Positions 45,787 through 53,776 of a stretch of DNA of 64,000 nt are shown here, in pieces; the first letter of the stretch is position 1; each line of letters opens with the position of its first letter. Source of the DNA: CAVVAY01 sp963746465 (GTDB lineage: Bacteria; Actinomycetota; Actinomycetes; JACCUZ01); assembly GCA_963746465.1 (NCBI GenBank), contig CAVVAY010000007.1:558001-622000 (forward strand). Reading direction: 5' to 3'. The translations under genes were made by a program, and so were the position numbers. The notes under the pieces are model-generated. The model worked only from the letters and a program-made list of their open reading frames with translations, had not been told where the DNA came from and did no database searches.

Positions 45787-46659
45787 GCCCGGCGCCAGCG
45801 GGGCTGCCCGCACACCTCACCGGGACGGCCCGCACCCTGGTGATGGGCGTGGTCAACGTGACCCCCGACTCGTTCTCCGACGGCGGCGAGTTCCTCGACA
45901 CGGACGCCGCTGTGGCGCACGGCCTGGCCCTGGTCGCCGACGGCGCCGACCTGGTCGACGTCGGCGGCGAGTCGACCAGGCCGGGCGCGCAGCGCGTCGA
46001 CCCGGCCGAGGAGCTGCGCCGGGTGCTGCCGGTGGTGCAGGGCCTGGTCGGCCGAGGGCGTCGTGGTCAGCGTCGACACCATGCGCGCATCGGTCGCGGC
46101 AGCCACCCTCGAGGCCGGCGCCGCGATGGTCAACGACGTCAGCGGTGGCCTGGCCGACGACGCCATGTCGCGGGTCGTGGCCGACGCCGGTTCGCCGTAC
46201 GTCGTCATGCACTGGCGCGGGCACAGCGCCGACATGGCCAGCCGCGCGGTCTACGCGGATGTCGTCACCGAGGTGCTCGACGAGCTGCAGGCCCGGCTGG
46301 ACGAGCTGGTCCGCGCCGGTGTCGACCTCGACCGCATCGTGGTCGACCCCGGGCTCGGGTTCGCCAAGGACGCCGAGCACAACTGGTCGCTGCTCGCGCA
46401 CCTCGACGACCTGGCAGCCCTCGGCCGACCGGTACTGGTCGGCGCCTCACGCAAGGGCTTCCTCGGCCACCTGCTGGCCGCCGCCGACGGCTCACCGCGG
46501 CCCTCCGTCGCGCGCGAGGACGCCACCACCGCGGTGTCGGTGCTGGCCGCGACGGCCGGCGCATGGGCGGTCCGGGTGCACGCGGCGAGAGCAACCCGGG
46601 ACGCCGTCGAGGTGGTGGCCGCCACCCGACGGGCGCACGGCGGGTGGGCCGGGCCATGA
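45783..46659 (+). CDS. folP: Dihydropteroate synthase (frameshifted)
   Basis: Joins dihydropterin pyrophosphate and p-aminobenzoate to make dihydropteroate; it is the sulfonamide target. MGVVNVTPDSFSDGG at the N-terminus and GGESTRPGA are pterin-site signatures. The second frame carries VSVDTMRASVAAATLEAGA, MVNDVSGG, and DPGLGFAKDAEHNWSLL with GASRKGFLG. The +1 switch falls near 46050, where removing one G in GTCGGCC restores LVAEGVVVSVDT. The total corrected length of 292 codons is normal. In an essential gene a real frameshift is implausible, so a sequence error is likely. Start GTG overlaps the folE stop; end overlaps the SnoaL gene. Confidence 0.9.
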
Positions 46660-47114
46660 CGGACCGGGAGACCGCGGCGGTGCTGCAGGCCAACCAGTCG
46701 CTCTACGACGCGTTCGAGACCGGCGACATCGACCTGATGAACGCGCTGTGGCTGGACGGGCCGGAGGCGGCCACGGTCACCTGCGTGCACCCCGGCTGGG
46801 CGCCGCTGCAGGGCCGGGACGCGGTGCTCCGGTCCTGGTCGATGATCATGGCCAACACGGCGTACATCCAGTTCGTCCTCACCGACGTCACGGTCCGGCT
46901 GACCGACGAGGTCGCCGTGGTCACCTGCGGGGAGAACATGCTCACCGACCTGCCCGCCGACCCGGACGCGCCGCCCGGTGAGGCGGTCTTCGGGCTGGCC
47001 GGCGGGCGGGCGATAGCGACCAACGTGTTCCGCCGCACGCCGGACGGCTGGCGGCTGTGGCTGCACCACGCCTCGCCGGTGCTGACCCGCGACCGGGTCG
47101 AGGAGGACTCGTGA
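46656..47114 (+). CDS. SnoaL/NTF2-like fold protein within the folate operon
   Basis: A 152-residue NTF2-like cone-fold protein: YDAFETGDIDLMNALW, HPGWAPLQGRDAVLRSWSMIM, then NVFRRTPDGWRLWLHHASPV are typical of the SnoaL-like family. It overlaps folP (ATGA) and folB (GTGA), so it is translated as part of the folate operon. No known folate enzyme has this fold, so it may be an unrecognised accessory or stabilising activity for dihydroneopterin handling; that is inference. The family assignment is direct. Confidence 0.8.
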   Translation: MTDRETAAVLQANQSLYDAFETGDIDLMNALWLDGPEAATVTCVHPGWAPLQGRDAVLRSWSMIMANTAYIQFVLTDVTVRLTDEVAVVTCGENMLTDLPADPDAPPGEAVFGLAGGRAIATNVFRRTPDGWRLWLHHASPVLTRDRVEEDS

Positions 47115-47476
47115 CCGGCGACCGGATCGTCGTCCGGGGCATCTCGGCCCACGGCCACCACGGTGTGTACGACGAGGAGCGCGCGACCGGTCAGCCGTTC
47201 GTCGTCGACGTCGTGCTGCACCTGGACCTGGCACCCGCTGCGGCGAGCGACGACGTCGGCGACACGGTGCACTACGGCGAGCTCGCCCACCAGGTGGTCG
47301 CCGCGATCGAGGGCGAGCCGGTGGACCTGGTCGAGACGCTGGCCCAGCGGGTGGCCGACCTCGCGCTGTCCTATCCACGGGTCGACGAGGTCGAGGTGAC
47401 CGTGCACAAGCCGGAGGCTCCCGTCGGGGTGCCGTTCGACGACGTCGCCGTCACCATCCGGCGGGGTCGCAGATGA
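47111..47476 (+). CDS. folB: Dihydroneopterin aldolase
   Basis: A 121-residue enzyme cleaving 7,8-dihydroneopterin to 6-hydroxymethyl-dihydropterin and glycolaldehyde. The core GISAHGHHGVYDEERATGQPF and VHYGELAHQVVAAIEG match FolB, with the catalytic Lys in VTVHKPEAPV. Start GTG 47111 overlaps the preceding stop, and its own stop overlaps folK. The extended frame to 47057 lies inside the SnoaL gene and is not used. Confidence 0.93.
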   Translation: MTGDRIVVRGISAHGHHGVYDEERATGQPFVVDVVLHLDLAPAAASDDVGDTVHYGELAHQVVAAIEGEPVDLVETLAQRVADLALSYPRVDEVEVTVHKPEAPVGVPFDDVAVTIRRGRR

Positions 47477-47988
47477 CCGAGCTGGTGCGGCGCATCGTGC
47501 TGTCGCTGGGCAGCAACCTCGGGGACCGTCTCGAGCAGCTGCAAGGAGCCGTCGACGCGCTGGCCGACACCCCCGAGCTGACGGTGGTCGGGGTGTCGCC
47601 GGTGTACGAGACCGACCCGGTCGGTGGCCCGGACCAGCCTGACTACCTCAACGCGGTGCTCGTCGCTGACGGCCCGCACTCGCCGCGAACCCTGCTCGAG
47701 CGGGCTCTGGCGGTCGAGAACGCCTTCGACCGGGTGCGCGAGGTGCGGTGGGGACCGCGCACCCTGGACGTCGACGTCATCGCCGTGGGCGACCTCGTCG
47801 TCGAAGAGCCCGACCTGCAGGTGCCGCACCCGCGGGCCGCCGAGCGGGCGTTCGTGCTGGTGCCGTGGCTGGACGTCGACGCGGCCGCCGAGCTCGCCGG
47901 GGGCGGTCCGGTGGCCGCGCTGCTCGAGCGGCTGGACCGCACCGGCGTACGACGTCGTCCCGACCTCGACCTGGTCGTCCCGACATGA
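47473..47988 (+). CDS. folK: 2-amino-4-hydroxy-6-hydroxymethyldihydropteridine pyrophosphokinase
   Basis: A 171-residue kinase transferring pyrophosphate from ATP to the pterin alcohol made by FolB. LSLGSNLGDRLEQLQGAVDAL is the conserved N-terminus, YETDPVGGPDQPDYLNAV the pterin loop, and WGPRTLDVDVIAVGD the metal-binding DxD. HPRAAERAFVLVPWLD completes the family pattern. ATG 47473 overlaps the folB stop and its stop overlaps the DUF3180 start. Confidence 0.94.
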   Translation: MTELVRRIVLSLGSNLGDRLEQLQGAVDALADTPELTVVGVSPVYETDPVGGPDQPDYLNAVLVADGPHSPRTLLERALAVENAFDRVREVRWGPRTLDVDVIAVGDLVVEEPDLQVPHPRAAERAFVLVPWLDVDAAAELAGGGPVAALLERLDRTGVRRRPDLDLVVPT

Positions 47989-48455
47989 GTCCCACCCGCA
48001 TCGGGACGCTGGTGGCGCTGCTGGTCGGCGTAGCTGCGCTCGCCTGGGGCGCTCTGCAGATCACCACCAACCGCGGCGGGATGCTGCCGGTCCTGACCTG
48101 GACCGCGCCCTCCGGGATCGCGATGCTGGCGCTCGCCGTGCTGCTGACCGCGCTGGCGCTGCGGTCCCGGCTGAGCCGGCCGGAGAAGCGGCCGCACCCG
48201 CTGGCGATGGCCCGGCTCGCGGTGCTGGGCAAGGCCAACGCGCACGCGGGGCCGCTCGTGGGCGGCCTGTACGCCGGCTATCTGCTCGTGCTGCTGCCGG
48301 GGCTGGACATCGAGCCCCGGCGGGACCGCGCGGTGCTCTGCCTGGTGGCGCTGGTCGCCTCGCTGGCCCTCAGCGGTGCCGGTTTGCTGCTGGAGCGGCT
48401 CTGCCGGGTGCCGCCGTCCGACGCCGACCCGGACCTGCCCGGCTCGCCGGCCTGA
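47985..48455 (+). CDS. DUF3180 membrane protein
   Basis: A 156-residue membrane protein with four helices (LVALLVGVAALAWGALQI, ALAVLLTALALRSRLS, VGGLYAGYLLVLLPGLD, VALVASLALSGAGLLLE). It matches DUF3180, whose gene conventionally follows folK in actinobacteria. ATG 47985 overlaps the folK stop. Function unknown. It converges with the next membrane-protein gene, 3 bp apart. Confidence 0.85.
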   Translation: MSPTRIGTLVALLVGVAALAWGALQITTNRGGMLPVLTWTAPSGIAMLALAVLLTALALRSRLSRPEKRPHPLAMARLAVLGKANAHAGPLVGGLYAGYLLVLLPGLDIEPRRDRAVLCLVALVASLALSGAGLLLERLCRVPPSDADPDLPGSPA

Positions 48456-48458
48456 CGC

Positions 48459-48869
48459 TCAGACGGCGGAACCGGTCCGCCCGCGGCGGCGCGGGCCGGC
48501 CGCATCCGCCTGCCGACGGGAGCGGAGCGCCATGGCCGCCCCACCAGCCACCAGCCCGCCGGCCAGCAGCCCGACCGCGTCGACGACGAGGCTGGTGACG
48601 TCGCTGCCGTCCGAGACATCGGCGCCGAAGTACGCCGTCTGCTCTACCGCGTGGAGTCCGCCGAGGGCGAGCGAGACCCAGAGCGACGGCACGCTCCGGC
48701 GCACCGCGACCCACGAACCCATCGCTGTGCCGACGACGGCGAACAACGCGGCGTTCGCCATCGTGTCGTCGGACGTCGCGGCCATCAGCCCGGCGAAGAC
48801 GACCACACCGGCCCAACCGAGCAGGACGGACATCAGGCCACGGCGCTGCAGTGGCTGTACCTCAGTCAT
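48459..48869 (-). CDS. Small integral membrane protein, PadR-linked
   Basis: A 136-residue protein with four membrane helices (LLGWAGVVVFAGLMAATS, AALFAVVGTAMGSW, LWVSLALGGLHAV, SLVVDAVGLLAGGLVAGGAAM) and a basic tail. A GGGAGGAGAG ribosome site precedes ATG 48869. Upstream is a promoter with a perfect palindrome, discussed separately. The PadR-type regulator two genes upstream probably controls it. I do not recognise the family. Confidence 0.65.
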   Translation of the reverse strand: MTEVQPLQRRGLMSVLLGWAGVVVFAGLMAATSDDTMANAALFAVVGTAMGSWVAVRRSVPSLWVSLALGGLHAVEQTAYFGADVSDGSDVTSLVVDAVGLLAGGLVAGGAAMALRSRRQADAAGPRRRGRTGSAV

Positions 48870-48888
48870 GGCTCTCCTCCCTTGGCAC

Positions 48889-48918
48889 GACCTTAGGAAG
48901 ATACCTTCCTAAGGTCAA
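48889..48918 (-). promoter_or_regulatory. Promoter embedded in a 12-bp-arm perfect palindrome
   Basis: On the minus strand -35 TTGACC (48913-48918) and -10 TAAGGT (48890-48895) are 17 bp apart, and the perfect palindrome GACCTTAGGAAG-N4-CTTCCTAAGGTC (48889-48916) overlaps both. It also overlaps the stop codon of the upstream gene. A repressor bound here would block polymerase for the gene at 48869; the adjacent PadR protein is the obvious candidate. Confidence 0.65.
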
Positions 48919-49546
48919 GTGCCTTGGCTACCACGCTGAAGACCACCACCGCCGCATAGGCCACGACGGACACGCCCACACCGGCCCAGGCGAGCGCCGA
49001 CACGGCTTCCAACGGCCCGGGTGCGAACCGCCAGAGCCCGGCTACGGCCCAGGTCAGGGTCGTCGCTGCCATTGTCAGACGACGCGCTGCAGCCAGGCCG
49101 GGAATTCTCGGTCGGCCGCACCACCGCGCCACGCCGACGAGTCCCACACCGACGACGACGGCGGACATCGGCAGGAACACCGCTCCCGCGACTAGCGACG
49201 CCGGCTCGAGCCAGGGCGCCCCCCGGGCGGCGTCGATCACCAGGGCCAGGATCACCATCGGCAGGAGCAGGGCTGCAAGGGCTGTCCCGGGGTTGCTGAC
49301 GTGCCAGGACAGGCGTTCGGGCCGGATCTCGATGGACAGCCGCCAGCTCAGGTCCGCCGGGACTCCCCGTGCCGCGCGAAGCAGAATGCGGCTCGGGCTG
49401 TCGCCGGTGCCACCGTGGGTCAGCTGGTCGTGGACGTCGCTGCGGATCTCGGCCCGGCGATCGGAACGGTCCGGCTCGGGGGCCGTGGCGGTGTACCGCT
49501 CGACCCAAGCAAGGACTACGCGGATCGCCACAGGCAGACACCTCAT
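48893..49546 (-). CDS. Membrane protein, PadR-linked
   Basis: A 217-residue protein with a soluble N-terminus (MRCLPVAIRVVLAWVERYT, then EIRSDVHDQLTHGG, which resembles the N-terminal region often seen in PadR-associated actinobacterial membrane proteins) followed by four membrane helices from residue 90 (LAALLLPMVILALVID, SLVAGAVFLPMSAVVVGVGLVG, RLTMAATTLTWAVAGLW, LAWAGVGVSVVAYAAVVVFS). ATG 49546 overlaps the PadR stop, so the two are co-translated. Function unknown. Confidence 0.7.
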   Translation of the reverse strand: MRCLPVAIRVVLAWVERYTATAPEPDRSDRRAEIRSDVHDQLTHGGTGDSPSRILLRAARGVPADLSWRLSIEIRPERLSWHVSNPGTALAALLLPMVILALVIDAARGAPWLEPASLVAGAVFLPMSAVVVGVGLVGVARWCGRPRIPGLAAARRLTMAATTLTWAVAGLWRFAPGPLEAVSALAWAGVGVSVVAYAAVVVFSVVAKALDLRKVSS

Positions 49547-49884
49547 GGTGAGGGCTCGCCGGCCAGTCGCCGACTGGGGGCGGCCTCGGGCACCAAGGCC
49601 TGGCGCCCCGCCGCGGTAACGGTGTAGATCCGACGACGGGGGCGCATCTCGGCAGATGCGACGTCGGCGTCCTCCCATCGAGCAGCGAGATATCCCTCGC
49701 GTCGTAGCCGGTCCAGCGCCTTGTACAGCGTTCCGTGGGAGATCAGTCCGGCTTCGGTGCGGCTGCCGTCGGCCAGGTCCTGGGCGAGCGCGAAACCGTA
49801 GACGCCGCCGGGTGCGTTGCGCACCGCCACGTTCAGGATCGCGCGCTCCAGGGCGATCAGTGTCCCGCGCTTCCGGTAAGCCAT
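49543..49884 (-). CDS. PadR-family transcriptional regulator
   Basis: A 113-residue winged-helix repressor. LERAILNVAVRNAPGGVYGFALAQDLADG, the helix GTLYKALDRLRREGYLAARWED and the wing RPRRRIYTVTAAGRQAL are the PadR signatures. Start ATG 49884 is chosen because TACAGT lies 7 nt upstream as a leaderless -10; a GTG at 49893 would lie inside that box. It is translationally coupled to the membrane protein and probably binds the palindrome at 48889-48916. Confidence 0.85.
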   Translation of the reverse strand: MAYRKRGTLIALERAILNVAVRNAPGGVYGFALAQDLADGSRTEAGLISHGTLYKALDRLRREGYLAARWEDADVASAEMRPRRRIYTVTAAGRQALVPEAAPSRRLAGEPSP

Positions 49885-49891
49885 GCCGACC

Positions 49892-49897
49892 ACTGTA
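49892..49897 (-). promoter_or_regulatory. Leaderless-type -10 box TACAGT for the PadR gene
   Basis: Reads TACAGT on the minus strand, 7 nt before ATG 49884. TGACCA about 18 nt further upstream may be the -35. Confidence 0.5.
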
Positions 49898-49925
49898 GGA
49901 ACACGCGCCGTCGTTGGTCACCGGT

Positions 49926-51081
49926 TCACACAGTGGGAACGCGGTCGAGCTCCACCGCCCCGGGCTCGACGCCCAGCACGTCGGACTCCACCGACCGGCG
50001 CAGCGCCTCGTGCAGGGTGGCCGGGGTCAGCACGCCGACGTACCGGTCGCCGTCGAGGACGGCGACCCAGCCGGCGTTGTGCTGCAGCATCTCGGCGAAC
50101 GCGATCTTGAGGTTGGCCCCGACCGGCACCCACGCCTCCATCCGGCGTGCTCGCTCGGCCACGGTCCCGTTCCCGGTCTCGTCCGCCGAGACCCAGCCGT
50201 GCAGCCGGTTCTCGTCGTCCAGGACGACACCCCACCGCGCGCCGGTTGTGTCGGAGCGAGGCCGTGGCATCGGCGACCCGGTCGGTCGTGTGCACGACCG
50301 GTGGGTGCTCGAGGTCGGACTTCTCGATCTGGGTCACCGAGAGCCGCTTGAGACCGCGGTCGGCGCCGACGAAGCTCGCGACGAAGTCGGTGGCCGGCGA
50401 CCCGAGCAGCCTCGCGGGAGCGTCGTACTGCTCGAGGTGACCGCCCTCGGAGAAGACCGCGATGCGGTCACCCATCCGCACGGCCTCGTCCAGGTCGTGG
50501 GTGACGAACAGCACGGTCTTGCGCACCTCGCGCTGCAGCCGGATGAACTCGCCCTGCAGCCGCTCCCGGACGATCGGGTCGACTGCACCGAACGGTTCGT
50601 CCATCAGCAGCACCGGCGGGTCGGCGGCCAGCGCCCGCGCGACCCCGACCCGCTGCCGCTGGCCGCCGGAGAGCTGGTGGGGGTAGCGCTTCGCGTAGCG
50701 GGACGGGTCGAGCCCGACCAGCTCGAGCAGCTCGTGGACCCGGTGGTCGACCTTCTTCCGGTCCCAGCCGAGCAGCTTGGGGACGGTGGCGACGTTCGCG
50801 GCGATGTTCTGGTGCGGGAACAGCCCGGTCTGCTGGATCACGTAGCCCATCCGGCGGCGCAGCTTGACCGGGTCGACGTGCGTGACGTCCTCACCGCCGA
50901 GCAGGATCCGGCCGCTGGTGGGCTCGATGAGCCGGTTCACCATCTTCAGCGTCGTGGACTTGCCGCACCCGGACGGGCCGACCAGGACGACCGTCTCACC
51001 CTCGGGGACGTCGAGGTCCAGCTCGTGCACGGCGACGGTTCCGTCGTCGTACTGCTTGCTGACGCCGTCGAGTCGAATCAT
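49926..51081 (-). CDS. OpuC/ProV-type osmolyte ABC transporter ATP-binding protein with CBS domain (frameshifted)
   Basis: The ATPase of a glycine-betaine/choline-type importer. Walker A GPSGCGKSTTLKMVNRLIEP, signature LSGGQRQRVGVARALA, Walker B LLMDEPFGAVDP and a THDLDEAVRMGDRI H-loop are all in the first frame (residues 1-275). After about 50258 a +1 shift leads into the C-terminal CBS-type regulatory domain (GARWGVVLDDENRLHGWV, and VLDGDRYVGVLTPATL). Such CBS domains gate OpuA/OpuC transport by ionic strength or c-di-AMP. It diverges from the permease gene at 51105, with 23 bp between start codons. Confidence 0.85.
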
Positions 51082-51092
51082 CGGTTCGGGGG

Positions 51093-51098
51093 TAGCGT
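51093..51098 (+). promoter_or_regulatory. Leaderless-type -10 box TAGCGT for the osmolyte transporter permeases
   Basis: TAGCGT lies 6 nt before GTG 51105. With only 23 bp to the divergent ATPase start, a leaderless transcript is the only layout that fits neatly. Confidence 0.5.
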
Positions 51099-51104
51099 CC
51101 ACGC

Positions 51105-51818
51105 GTGGCCCTTCCGTACGGTGTGCCCATTGTGCACCCAACAGGTCGAGTATTCGCGGCGGGGGAGCCCGCCAACCCTTGGTTCTCCTGGCAGTACGTG
51201 CAGGACAACTCGCAGGACCTGCAGGACCAGCTGCAGACCCATGTCCTGCTGACGGTCGAGACGATCGCGATCGGGATGCTCATCGCGTTCCCGCTTGCTC
51301 TGCTCGCGTTCCGGTTCAAGTGGCTTGCGACTCCGCTGCTCGGCCTGACCGGCATCCTCTACACGATCCCGTCGCTGGCGCTGTTCGCGTTCCTCTACCC
51401 GTTCACCGGGCTCAAGCAGCGCGGCGTGCTGATCGCGCTGGTCATCTACGCGCTCCTGGTGCTGGTGCGCAACACGTTGGCAGGGCTCGACGGCGTACCG
51501 GACGACGTGCGGGAAGCCGCCCGCGGCATGGGCTACGGACGCGGCCGGATGCTGTGGAAGGTCGAGCTCCCGGTAGCGCTGCCGACCATCATGGCCGGGG
51601 TCCGGGTGGCGACCGTGTCGACGGTGGCCTTGGTGACCGTCGGGGTGATCGTCGGCAACGGCGGGCTCGGACAGCTGATCTTCCGCGGCTTCAACAGCAA
51701 CTACCGGGCCGAGATCGTCACGGCGTCGCTGCTCACCATCGCCCTCGGGCTGACGCTTGACCTGCTGCTCGCGCTCGCCACGAGGCTGCTGATGCCCTGG
51801 TCGAGGAGCCGGGCATGA
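51105..51818 (+). CDS. OpuC/ProW-type osmolyte ABC transporter permease 1
   Basis: A 237-residue permease with six helices. HVLLTVETIAIGMLIAFPLALLAF and YALLVLVRNTLAGLDGVPDDVREAARGMGYG contain the EAA loop that contacts the ATPase; TVALVTVGVIVGNGGLGQLIFRG is typical of OpuCB/OpuCD. It is followed by a second permease (ATGA overlap), giving a heterodimeric channel for compatible-solute import. Start GTG 51105. Confidence 0.9.
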   Translation: MALPYGVPIVHPTGRVFAAGEPANPWFSWQYVQDNSQDLQDQLQTHVLLTVETIAIGMLIAFPLALLAFRFKWLATPLLGLTGILYTIPSLALFAFLYPFTGLKQRGVLIALVIYALLVLVRNTLAGLDGVPDDVREAARGMGYGRGRMLWKVELPVALPTIMAGVRVATVSTVALVTVGVIVGNGGLGQLIFRGFNSNYRAEIVTASLLTIALGLTLDLLLALATRLLMPWSRSRA

Positions 51819-52591
51819 GCAGCCTCGACGACGCCGTCGTCTGGCTCAACGACCCGCTCAACTGGAAGGGTCCGCAGGGCGTCCCGCACCTGACCTGGGA
51901 GCACCTGTACATCTCCGGTGCCTCGCTGCTGATCGCGGCGGTGCTCGCCTTGCCGCTGGCCCTTGCGCTGGGTCACACCGGCCGGGGCGGCGGACTCACG
52001 GTCGTCACGACGAACGTGTCGCGTGCCGTCCCGACGCTGGCCCTGCTGACGATCTTCTCCGCGACTGCCATCGGCTTCGGGAACCGGGCCACGATCATCG
52101 CGTTGGCGGTGTTCTCGATCCCGCCGTTGCTGACCAACACCTACGTCGGCATCCGCGGTGTGGACCCGGACGTCGTCGAGGCAGCCCGCGGGATGGGGCT
52201 GTCCGGCCGCGCCGTGCTCTTGCGCGTCGAGCTGCCGCTCGCCGTCCCGTTGATCGCGGCCGGCGTGCGCACCGCGGCGGTGCAGGTCGTCGCGACCGCG
52301 GGACTCGCGGCCCTGGTGGGTGGCGGCGGGCTCGGCGTCATCATCAACACCGGGTTCGGCCAGCAGGACCAGGGGCAGATCATCGCCGGCGGCATCCTGG
52401 TCGCCGGGCTCGCCCTGCTGACCGAGCTGGTGCTGGCCCTGGTCCAGCGCCAGGTGACACCGGGGCGCGACCGGGACCGGCTGGGCCGGCGAGTGCGCGG
52501 CGGTGCCGACGCGGTCACCGGGGCCGACGTCGGTGGCCGCCCAGACCGGGACAAGGAACGCGAGAAGGACGCCGCCGTCTCCGTTTCGTGA
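51815..52591 (+). CDS. OpuC/ProW-type osmolyte ABC transporter permease 2
   Basis: A 258-residue permease, second half of the channel. ISGASLLIAAVLALPLALALGHTG, the EAA loop IRGVDPDVVEAARGMGLSG, and VVATAGLAALVGGGGLGVIINTGFG match OpuCD. ATG 51815 overlaps the stop of permease 1. The C-terminal extension (RDRDRLGRRVRGGADAV onward) is charged and not conserved. The substrate-binding protein gene follows after 123 bp. Confidence 0.9.
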   Translation: MSSLDDAVVWLNDPLNWKGPQGVPHLTWEHLYISGASLLIAAVLALPLALALGHTGRGGGLTVVTTNVSRAVPTLALLTIFSATAIGFGNRATIIALAVFSIPPLLTNTYVGIRGVDPDVVEAARGMGLSGRAVLLRVELPLAVPLIAAGVRTAAVQVVATAGLAALVGGGGLGVIINTGFGQQDQGQIIAGGILVAGLALLTELVLALVQRQVTPGRDRDRLGRRVRGGADAVTGADVGGRPDRDKEREKDAAVSVS

Positions 52592-52616
52592 CCCCCCGCT
52601 GGTTGCAGTTGTCACA

Positions 52617-52694
52617 CCCGCGTGTTGAGGTGTGAGGCGAACGCGGGTCCGAACCGAGGCCCGCCAGACACGCGCACCGGGCTGCTCCGGTGCG
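52617..52694 (+). repeat. Two hairpins between permease 2 and the binding-protein gene
   Basis: CCCGCGT/ACGCGGG (52617-52623 with 52641-52647) and CGCACCGG/CCGGTGCG (52673-52680 with 52687-52694) pair perfectly. They lie before the start at 52715. They could attenuate or stabilise the downstream mRNA to raise binding-protein expression. Confidence 0.5.
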
Positions 52695-52714
52695 GGACAC
52701 AGAAGGCGGGCACC

Positions 52715-53725
52715 ATGCGCAATCGCGCCCTAGGCACCCTCGGCACTGCCGGGCTGCTTCTCCTCACCCTCTCCCTCTCGGCCTGCGGCGACAGCGGTTC
52801 CTCCGGGACCAAGGCTGCCCCGAGCAAGTCCGGCAGCGCGTCCGGCGGCGAGGCCTGCGAGGCCGTCGCCGGCGACTCGCTGGTGGCGCTCGAGGACGAC
52901 AAGCAGCTGCAGACGGTCGACAACATCATCCCGGCCATCAACGCGAAGGCGGCAACCCAGCCGCTGCTCGACGCGCTGAACAAGGTGTCGCCGGCGCTGA
53001 CGACCGACAAGCTGATCGCCATGAACAAGTCGACCGACGTCGACCACAAGACCTCGCCGAACGTGGCGAAGGAGTTCGTGTCGGCCGAGGGCCTCACCGA
53101 GGGCCTCAGCGGCGGCTCCGGCAAGATCGTCGTCGGCGCGGCCAACTTCTCCGAGAACCAGACCCTGGCCAACATCTACGCCGAGGTGCTCAAGGCGGCC
53201 GGGTTCCAGGCCAGCGTCAAGACCGTGGGCAACCGCGAGCTCTACGAGCCGGCCCTGGAGAAGGGCGAGCTGCAGGTCGTCCCCGAGTACGCCGGTACGC
53301 TGACCGAGTTCATCAACAAGGCCGAGAACGGCGAGGGTGCCGACCCGCTCGCCAGCGGCGACCTGGACGCCACGGTGCAGGCGCTGACCCAGCTCGGTGA
53401 CAAGGTCGGGCTGAAGTTCGGCGACCCGGCCGACGCTGCCGACCAGAACACCTTCGCCGTGACCACGGCGTTCGCCGACAAGTACGGCGTGCAGACGCTG
53501 TCCGACCTGGCTGCGAAGTGCAGCAGCGGGCTGGTCCTCGGCGGTCCCCCGGAGTGCCCGGAGCGGCCGTTCTGCCAGCCCGGTCTCGAGGACAAGTACG
53601 GCCTGGCCTTCGACGACTTCACCTCGCTGGACGCCGGCGGCCCGCTGTCGAAGAACGCGCTGAAGCAGGGCAAGGTCGCCCTCTCGCTGGTCTTCAGCTC
53701 GGACGCCGCCCTCGCCGCCAGCTAG
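52715..53725 (+). CDS. Osmolyte ABC transporter substrate-binding lipoprotein, circularly permuted
   Basis: A 336-residue extracytoplasmic OpuAC/OsmX-type binding protein with lipobox LSAC (Cys24). It delivers a compatible solute to the adjacent permeases. The order of parts is unusual. Residues 56-127 (LVALEDDKQLQTVDNIIPAI, through LTTDKLIAMNK and VAKEFVSAEGL) match what in OpuCC-type proteins is the C-terminal segment. After a Gly/Ser linker (128-136) the normal N-terminal lobe begins (KIVVGAANFSENQTLANIYAE, then NRELYEPALEKGELQVVPEYAGT), and the protein ends at LSLVFSSDAALAAS, the point where the family normally continues into VLEDDK. It is therefore a circular permutant. The fold is conserved; ligand choline, betaine or proline is inference. 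Confidence 0.88.
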   Translation: MRNRALGTLGTAGLLLLTLSLSACGDSGSSGTKAAPSKSGSASGGEACEAVAGDSLVALEDDKQLQTVDNIIPAINAKAATQPLLDALNKVSPALTTDKLIAMNKSTDVDHKTSPNVAKEFVSAEGLTEGLSGGSGKIVVGAANFSENQTLANIYAEVLKAAGFQASVKTVGNRELYEPALEKGELQVVPEYAGTLTEFINKAENGEGADPLASGDLDATVQALTQLGDKVGLKFGDPADAADQNTFAVTTAFADKYGVQTLSDLAAKCSSGLVLGGPPECPERPFCQPGLEDKYGLAFDDFTSLDAGGPLSKNALKQGKVALSLVFSSDAALAAS

Positions 53726-53732
53726 CCCTCCA

Positions 53733-53776
53733 CGAAGCGCCTGTCGACCACGTAAACGTGGTCGACAGGTGCTTCG
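53733..53776. terminator. Long bidirectional stem-loop after the binding-protein gene
   Basis: 21-nt arms (53733-53753 with 53756-53776) differ by one G-T wobble and nearly close on themselves. Two smaller hairpins follow, CTTCGCATGG/CCGTGCGAAG at 53772-53799 and TTCGCC/GGCGAA near 53809-53821. They lie between convergent genes. Confidence 0.8.

Noticed and set aside
46040..46065. Programmed ribosomal frameshift in folP
   Set aside because: No slippery heptamer or downstream pseudoknot is evident, and a one-base sequence error explains it more simply.
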